This document shows positions 57,189-64,000 of a stretch of DNA of 64,000 nt, piece by piece (the first letter of the stretch is position 1; the number at the start of each line of letters is the position of its first letter). Under the pieces are notes generated by a model that did no database searches, was not told the origin of the DNA, and saw only the letters and a program-made list of their open reading frames with translations. This DNA is from Panagrolaimus kolymaensis (taxonomy: Eukaryota; Nematoda; Chromadorea; Rhabditida; Panagrolaimidae). The stretch covers positions 930,001 to 994,000 of the forward strand of contig JAJQJQ010000005.1 in assembly GCA_028622995.1 (NCBI GenBank), in the 5' to 3' direction. The translations under genes were made by a program, and so were the position numbers.

Positions 57189-58179
57189 ATGCCGTTAATA
57201 ACCATCAATTCTGAGAATGCCACTCAACAAAATTTCCCATTCCGACAATCATTTATTAATTACATTCTCACATCTCAAAATGTGAAAGTTCAAAAAAAAC
57301 TTTATCGATCATGCAAATATTTTTATTCTCAACACCCATATCATATTATTGACAATTTAACTTTCGATAGTTATTCCCGAAAAGAAGGACATGAAGCAAT
57401 TACTTTCAATCAAAATAAATGTCATATAATTGGAAAAGAAACAAATAATTATAATTTTGCTAGATTCAAAGATGATCAGCTAATTGATTTAATGATTAGA
57501 CAATCAGAAAGTTTTATTCCAATCAAAAATATATGGATTACTGGAAAGATTTATTGTTCTTACTCTCCTAAAAGATTGCCATTATGGATATCAAAATTTT
57601 CTCGATGCACCATCAAGGAGCTCTCTGTGAATGCTATTTTAACGGCAAATGAGTTTGAAATTCTCTCGAAAGAAGGAACCATCGAATCTTTAAATATTCA
57701 AAAAGTTGTTTATCCAAATGGAAATTCTTTAGCTGTTGAAGACATAGTTGCAGCAGTTCCAAATGCTTTTAGATTTTTGTAAGCTTTTTTTTAAACGACT
57801 AAACTCTAAAACTTTAAATATTTTTTTAAGGCTTGGATATTCCCATGTTACTCAAACAACTTTGCAAACACTTTGTTCCATGAATCGAAAACAAAAATTT
57901 AAGGAGTTTCAATTAAGCCAAATTGATAATTTATTGGATGAAAATGAATATTTTGAATTATTGAAAGTTAGTTTTTCTTTAAAAAAAAGTTTTGCTTAAC
58001 TAAATATAAATTTTTAGATTTATGCGGAACCTGGAGATAGTTTTCGTGTATCTTTTGCCCCATCAATTACAAAAGAAATGCAAAAAAAATTTATTTCAAG
58101 TGTAAATGGAAGAATTTTATTTTGGAAAATTCCTGGAGAAAAACCATATGTTCGAGAATCTCGAGAAGAAGAGTTTTAA
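57189..58179 (+). CDS. F-box-like protein, cluster member 3
   Basis: Three exons (57189-57778, 57831-57966, 58018-58179). It starts MPLITINSENATQQNFPFRQ with the F-box-like segment SFINYILTSQNVKVQKKLYR followed by CKYFYSQHPYHIIDNL. An IWITGKIYCSY block and VVYPNGNSLAVEDIVAAVPN follow, then the second exon ending DENEYFELLK. The last exon reads IYAEPGDSFRVSFAP... to RESREEEF. Exon 2 is again 136 nt. The acceptor of exon 2 is TTTTTTTAAG, slightly off consensus but in phase. Confidence 0.78.
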
Positions 58180-58881
58180 AGAAGAAAAAAAGATAACTGT
58201 TGTTGAAAATGTTGTTTGACAATTGTAAAAATTTTATTCTTTTGCGTTTTTATTATTGAATTTTTTTATTTTAATAAAAAATGTTTATGAAATTTTCTTG
58301 ATACACACACACTACCCAGCAATTTGTGAGCTTTGCGAGACTAGAATTTACGATGTATGTCCTTCAAATTGCCCTAAAGGTGTTTTTTGATATTTCTCAG
58401 TGCAAAAAATATTTGTTGAAGAGGAACAAACTAAAAATAAGTATGACCTCTTTCAAGCTAAAAACCAAGCCACAACTAGTCGATGCATTTGATAGAGTCA
58501 AAATTAATATATTTATCATAATCGCCAGAGAGGTTTGGATGAAATAAAAATATTTTGTGGTTTTTTTATATTAACATCCCAGACTAGACTGGTGGATAAT
58601 GATTGTTCTTCAAGAGTCGACATGTTTTTGATTTGTTAGTTTTTGAAAAAATGAAAATCACTGCAATTTTTTGTTTAAAACGTTTCAATAAATAAATGGA
58701 AAGGACAAAAGTTTGAAATGGTTCAAAAAAAGTTGAGAAAAAGAATCAAAATTTTTTGAAAATAAAATGAGAATTCACACTTGTGATGAGAAAAAGAATA
58801 CAAATTAAAAAAATGGTTGATTATATTTATTACAAAATTAATATATATACTTAATAGTTAATAATAATTCAAAAACATTAA
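58180..58881. other. Intergenic DNA
   Basis: 3' flanks of two convergent genes with a short ACACACAC run near 58305. No gene seen. Confidence 0.5.
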
Positions 58882-61129
58882 TTAATGTGAATGCAAATAA
58901 GGAAGGAGTTTTGAATCATCTATTGTTCCACTTTTTGGACCTCGGTCATAGACCTTTCCTTCACTTCTATCAGCAGCCATAAATTCAGGAGTATTTGGAA
59001 TTAAATGTGGAAAGCGTGGATCACGTTTCGCGTACTTTGCATCTCTTCTAGTTCGAGAAAAAGTACCAAATTTTGAAGAGTCAGAACCATCCCAGCTTTG
59101 AGTTTTTTCAAGTTCTAACATCGGTTCAGGAACAACAGGAGGTTTTGATTTATTTGAAGCTGATACTTTTTTGCTTGCAACAAGAGCTGAAGATGGAAGA
59201 GTTTGCAGGACTGGTCCAGTACTTTGTGGAATTGGATGTGGAGCATCTATGTTACCAGAGACTGGCGGCGGCGGCGCAGCTGATTTTTTACTACGAGCTG
59301 GAGCATTTTCAGCAGCAGAAGGACCTTGAGCGACACCATTAGGAGCATTTTGAAGACGAAGCTTTCGACGACGGCGACATAGAACAATACAAACGATTGC
59401 AATGATAAGAATTATTAAAGCACTAAAGCATAAGTTTAAAAAAGATAAAAATAAAATAAAGCAAACATTATTGAAGATACAACAATGATGATAATCAAAG
59501 TTGTTGACGATGAATTCGCAGGAGTTGTTGAGATTTCATTTGCAAGCGGAGATTTAGTTGAAGGACCAGATTTTACGGTTGAACTTTCAATTAATGATTG
59601 AGTTGACGTTGATGAAGAAGCTAAGGCATTAGAAGCAGTTGACGACGGCATAGCTGTTGTTGTAGTTGTAGTAGGTGGTAGAGGAAAAGGTGAAGTAAGA
59701 TTCATAGCAAAGTTGTAATAACTAGCAGTTGCGAATTCTTTCATCGGTTTTCCATCTTCTTCACCAGGAAAGCAATATAAAGGAAGGTTGTTTGTGTTGT
59801 TGTTTTGGAACTATAAGAATCGTTTTAATAAATATTTATAACCATTTTTCTAGAATAAATAAAACTTACACTAGCTTTGAGAAGATGAAGTTCATTTACA
59901 GTGATAACATAACGAATATATCCAACGAAATGAAAAAAAGTAGAGCAAATTTTGTTTTCAATATTCATTTTTACCACGTGTAAGTCATCTTCCATGTAAT
60001 CATCCATAACTGACATATCAGGCCGTTGTCCAAATGCTTCTATTCCAACCCTAAAAAAACGATTGCCTTTGCAATAAAAATATCCAAAAAATAACTTACT
60101 CGACTTCTTTAGATTCATTTGCGATTGCTTTGATGGTGAAAATATGAGGTTCAAAATCTTTAGCTTCCACCCAGACTACAGTTTCAGTGTTGTTGAGATA
60201 AACATAATGTTCACCATTTTCAACTTGGAATGGACCATTTGGATTGTTTTCTGCAGCAGTGGAAAAGATGACAGAAACTTGATGTTCATATACCTTCAAG
60301 ACATCGCTAAAATAATTTCTTTCATAAAATTTTGAAAAAACATTTTTAAACTTACTCATAGTTAGGACACCGAGACACATTGAACCGTTCTGCATCTTCT
60401 TTAAATAAATGGATGTGTAGCGGATCTTCCAGTTCAAACTAGAAGAAAATTTAACCAAGGATTAGTAATTTTTAAAATGAACATAAATCCCTTTGTGAAT
60501 CTTTAGACAGCGAAAAATAGTAAGGCCTCTTTCGAAACAAAAATGGAAAAAAAACATACAGCAGCTCTAAAAGGAGTACCAGATTCTAACCACATTCTAA
60601 CAGCCATGAATTTTCCTTGATAAAGATTTTTCAAACCATCTTTACAATCACAGCCATCTAACAAATTTCTCAAAACCCGAGTTGTATCATTAAACGTTTT
60701 TCGGCATTTAGGAGAACCATAAGGCTCAAAAATTATCCTAGAAAATTTAATAAATTACATGGAAAATAGTTAAACCTTACATTCTATTGATATCTTGACT
60801 GATTTTGTCCATCTTTAAATTTCCATTTATGGTATCATGAAATTCAAGCCAAAAAAATATAGGATCCTTTGAAATATCAACCTCATCAGGGACAGTTTTA
60901 CCAGCGCTATTAAATTTATACCATATTGTGTCAGATGGAATCGGGACGAGTTCTTTCGACGTGTTCTCTAAGTATCTAAAAAAATGTTTTATACTCTTAT
61001 TAAATAATAATTTTAAACCAACTTGTCATAACTACAGCTATCAGCATCAGCATTATCCACACCAAGAATATTGTAAAAATTTGCAACAAAAACCAAGAAG
61101 AAAGCGGAAGCAACAACGTTGAAATGCAT
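58882..61129 (-). CDS. Single-pass type I membrane protein with large ectodomain, unknown family
   Basis: Eight exons from 61129 to 58882 give roughly 640 residues. The signal peptide is MHFNVVASAFFLVFVANFYN. A cysteine-containing ectodomain of about 380 residues includes RKTFNDTTRVLRNLLDGCDC, VKMNIENKICSTFFHFVGYI and LPLYCFPGEEDG. A Thr/Ser-rich stalk (PLPPTTTTTTAMPSSTASN) precedes the transmembrane helix LIIIIVVSSIM/IALIILIIAI, which is interrupted by an intron starting GTTTGC. The cytoplasmic tail begins CRRRRKLRLQN and contains a Pro patch (APPPPVSG) and a basic SRTRRDAKYAKRDPRF region. The intron inside the membrane helix is also seen in the gene at 17156. I know of no named family with this make-up. 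Confidence 0.8.
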
Positions 61130-61636
61130 TTCGTTCACAAAAATGATTGTTTTCGTAATGACACAAATGGCAATGAATATTTGAGCTTATGACTTTTCCC
61201 AAAAAAAATTTGCATAAAAATTACCTTATCTTTTATTCAGCTGCCAAAAATCATATGAATGGCTACTATAAAAAATGGTGACGCAGCTACACTTTTTTTC
61301 ATAAAATCTTTTAAAACTTTGGCTAACTAAAATTCTTAAAAATTTTCTTTAAAAATAAGCTTTTCGAAATCGTTAGATTAAAGGCTAATTTTTGTAGAAA
61401 CAATAATTTCCCGCCAAATAAACTCTGAATAAATTTATTTTATCCATTATTTTGTTATTTTCTCACAAAACGATGATAACACATAGCAGCAAAAAGTTAA
61501 ATAACTATTTTATTTAATCAAGTTGTAAAAAGCAAAAAATTATTATTCAATTATTATTTTGTTGTTCTTGAGTATTCTCTGTTGTTAATGGTTTTAAATC
61601 AGAGTGAGTCTGTTTGTTAAAGATAATTTTTTATGA
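61130..61636. other. Intergenic DNA
   Basis: Promoter side of the membrane-protein gene; AT-rich without recognised elements. Confidence 0.5.
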
Positions 61637-61966
61637 TCAGTTTTTGATGGCTGCGTTGATGCTGGAACTAGAGAAGACAAAGATCCATTTTTTTTTTTTT
61701 GAAGAAACACGTGGTTGGATTTTGAATGGATTTGCATTTTCAACATTTTCTTGCATTTTGAAACCGCTTTTAGGAGTTTTTACTTTTTCCTTTGATTGAT
61801 TTTTATGTTCATCAGCTTTTGATTGGTTTGAACCAGATTGAACGTCTTTTACAGATGTTGCTACCGCCAAAGGTGGATTATATACGAATGGATTTTTAGA
61901 TGGTTTATTATTGAGAGGAGGAAGCACAGGCAGCAGCTTTATTACCAGAATGAGAATATTTATCAA
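61637..61966 (-). CDS. Possible exon of an unrecognised Lys/Ser-rich protein
   Basis: An open frame of about 109 codons has a non-repetitive, hydrophilic composition (NNKPSKNPFVYNPP, SVKDVQSGSNQSKADEHKNQ, FKMQENVENANPFKIQP), unlike the surrounding low-complexity frames. It lacks its own ATG. A plausible start with ISCIYTYLFRPSKSALFDKY lies just upstream in a different frame, so an intron or a frameshift would be needed to join them. It may be a real small gene or a decayed one. Confidence 0.25.
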   Translation of the reverse strand: MINILILVIKLLPVLPPLNNKPSKNPFVYNPPLAVATSVKDVQSGSNQSKADEHKNQSKEKVKTPKSGFKMQENVENANPFKIQPRVSSKKKKWIFVFSSSSINAAIKN

Positions 61967-62039
61967 AAAGTGCTGATTTCGATGGTCGAAAAAGATATGT
62001 GTAAATACAAGAAATTATAAGCATTTCTTGAAAGGATAA

Positions 62040-64000
62040 TAAGGAAAATAGGATTTTTTTATTTTGTAAAATTTTAATTGTAAATTATTCGAAAGAATTA
62101 TGAAGAAGACAAAAAAGTCCTTTTTCATTTTAATTAAAACAAAAATAAAATCAGTTGATTTTTGTATTTATGTTTTTTTTTAAATAACAAAGTTTGGTTG
62201 CCACGGGTTCTTCTTCTTTCATTTTTATTTTTGTATACAATCATCAATAAAATATTATGGACTTGTCTGTCTATTTTAAATTTAAAATCATTTATCAAAT
62301 ATGAGTGGGCATCATCAGTTTAAAAATATGTATTTTCATTTTGTGGGAGAAGAAGAAAAGCCTGATTGCGCCGCCTACACTGAGAAGAAGAAAAAAAAAT
62401 TATTGGAGGGCTAAAGTTAAAATTTAATTTGGCAAGCAAAATATGTATGTTTGTTGACCTTTCGATTTAGGAAAATATTTGAAAGACTTTTTCACAAATT
62501 TTTTATATGTAAAAGTCGTCTCGCCATTTAATTTTGTTTGACATTTCCAAATTATTTTAATGGACAAATTAAAAAAGTGAATATTATGGAATTTTTGAAA
62601 AATTAATTTTTCTCATATCCAAACTTTGTCAGCGTAAATGTTAAGCAAAAAGTGAAAAGAAAAAAGCAATGCTTTTTTGTGTGCGTTTAAAACTTTAAAA
62701 CATTTTTTTCTGTTGCCTGAACCTTTGAAACACATCATCGAGAAACGAGACAAGATAGAGAAGATGAACGCTTTGGGCTGTCTTTCCTCCTTCTCGTTTG
62801 TCTGCATTGTTCATTTTTTTTATGCTTTGTTTTTTTTTGTTGACTTTTTGCTTGCATATTATTAAGGCTGTCTGTGTCGTCTTTGAGCCAGACACTTGGC
62901 CTTTTTTTTAAGTTTTCTTTTAAAAAAATTTCTTTCTTTCACATATCTTTTCTTCTTCTAATCCACGCATGAGTTTTATTTAAAGAAAAAATTCAATAAA
63001 ATTTTTATTGATGAATAAAAATTTTAGTTTCATAAAGGTGCTTTTCAACAGCTGATTTTCTTTTACTTATTTTCGTAAGCGAATGTTAGAGGTGAAAAAT
63101 TCATTTTATAAAATATTATTTTTTACTTTTCCGTTGCTGCTTCTTTTTTTTTGTTTTCTCGTAAATTTTTTTTGATCTTTGTTGACACAAAATATCCGAA
63201 CAAAAAAAGTCATGAAAAAATACTTTTCTTTTACTTCATTTTTTTATTATTATTAACAAAAATAGAGTATAGTTTTCTTTTCCCTTTTTTTGTTTTTCCA
63301 CCATCCTTTTTTTTAGTTATTTACTAGTCACACAAATTATCTATTTGAAACACTTTATTGTTGTTTGTAAGTTTGTTGTTATTTAATTCCTTTTTTTGAT
63401 CAACTTTATTTATTTTTAATAAATGGAAAAATATTTATTTTTAATGAGTTCTCTTTTTTTGCAAATGGTGTTTTCTTTTTCTTTTTTTTTACTTGATTGG
63501 TTTATATAGTTTGTAACTTTCATTTAATAATCATGCATGCTTCTAAAAATTTTTTGAGAGGCTTCCTTCCTTCAATTAAAAGATTTTCTATTTGAAAGCT
63601 TCTTTCTGAACTCTGAGCAAACTCAGGTGTTTGTTTTAGATTTTTCGAAAACGTCGAAAATTATTCTCGTTTTTTTTATCAAAAAAATCTTGTCCAAAAC
63701 GCTAAAATTAATTAACAAAAGAAAGGTATGAAAAAAAAGTTGTGACAATTTTAAAATTTGATTGGTCCTTATTTGACCCTTTTTTTATTGACGTCCAATG
63801 TCTGAAAATTTATCATTTTGTTTAATCGAAACAAAACTTGGGTGACATTATTTAAACTTTGTATTTTTTTTTATTTTTAGAATCTGTAACAACTTTTTTA
63901 TAAAATAATATAACATTTTGAATCCAATTGGAGTTTCTTGGAATGCGGTATCTTTTGAGCAAAGAACTCGGGGCATAACATGGATTAATTTCTCAGTTAT
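62040..64000. other. AT-rich non-coding DNA to the right edge
   Basis: Almost 2 kb of poly-A/poly-T-rich sequence. Open frames (for example 62677-62865 and its antisense) are low-complexity and overlap each other. I see no exon, RNA gene or repeat here. Confidence 0.5.

Noticed and set aside
62677..62895. Overlapping frames on both strands near the right edge
   Set aside because: Short, low-complexity, mutually antisense and without splice or protein-family support.

Overview
The window looks like nuclear DNA of a nematode. It is very AT-rich, introns are mostly 40-60 nt with GTAAG/GTATG donors and TTTTAG/TTTCAG acceptors, and it carries families that are nematode-specific or strongly expanded in nematodes: transthyretin-like (TTL) secreted proteins, a large divergent F-box-like family, and a cchl-1/cox-15 gene pair that I recall being adjacent in C. 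elegans. A clade IV (Panagrolaimus-like) worm is my inference and not shown by the sequence. All gene models were built by hand: I joined exons by splice consensus, phase and paralogue comparison.

Layout. 1-3.8 kb: two tandem F-box-like paralogues (the first cut by the window edge, the second with a mutated splice acceptor) that share even their 3' flanks. 4-15 kb: four TTL genes on the minus strand. The second is split by a 4,010-bp hAT transposon with an 8-bp target duplication, 454-bp apparently perfect terminal inverted repeats and a 7-exon transposase that stays open for 661 codons. 15-25 kb: a lysine-rich single-pass membrane protein, a complete clan-3-type cytochrome P450 and a repeat-exon protein, all minus strand. 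25.5-28.2 kb: cytochrome c haem lyase (cchl-1) followed by haem A synthase (cox-15), both plus strand, 281 bp apart with operon-like signals. 28.6-34.1 kb: a duplication-rich stretch with an inverted, shortened copy of the repeat-exon gene, a family of very small membrane proteins with Pro-rich tails (one intact on each strand plus relics), and another single-pass membrane protein. 34.7 kb: a palindromic MITE. 35-38.2 kb: an LDL-receptor-type gene with an in-frame TGA exactly where an EGF cysteine is expected. 41-42.1 kb: a tandem CCCH zinc-finger protein. 42.9-47.4 kb: a C-type lectin relic, another F-box-like gene, and a damaged gene of a repetitive orphan family. 49-50.3 kb: HSDL2/dhs-6-type dehydrogenase. 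50.3-58.2 kb: an F-box-like cluster with three single-module genes, one two-module fusion and relic 3' ends. 58.9-61.1 kb: a third single-pass membrane protein. Past 61.1 kb I see essentially only AT-rich non-coding DNA.

How it fits together. The conserved genes (cchl-1, cox-15, P450, dhs-6-like, LDLR-like, CCCH) are housekeeping or developmental islands. Between them lie rapidly duplicating nematode families whose copies show gene conversion, inversion, fusion, truncation and transposon hits, so this is an actively remodelled chromosome region. The strongest candidates for a second look are the young, apparently intact hAT with its ACCGTC/GACGGT arrays, the TGA-for-Cys codon in the LDL receptor, the two-module F-box fusion and the repeat-exon gene pair. 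I found no tRNA, rRNA or CRISPR array.
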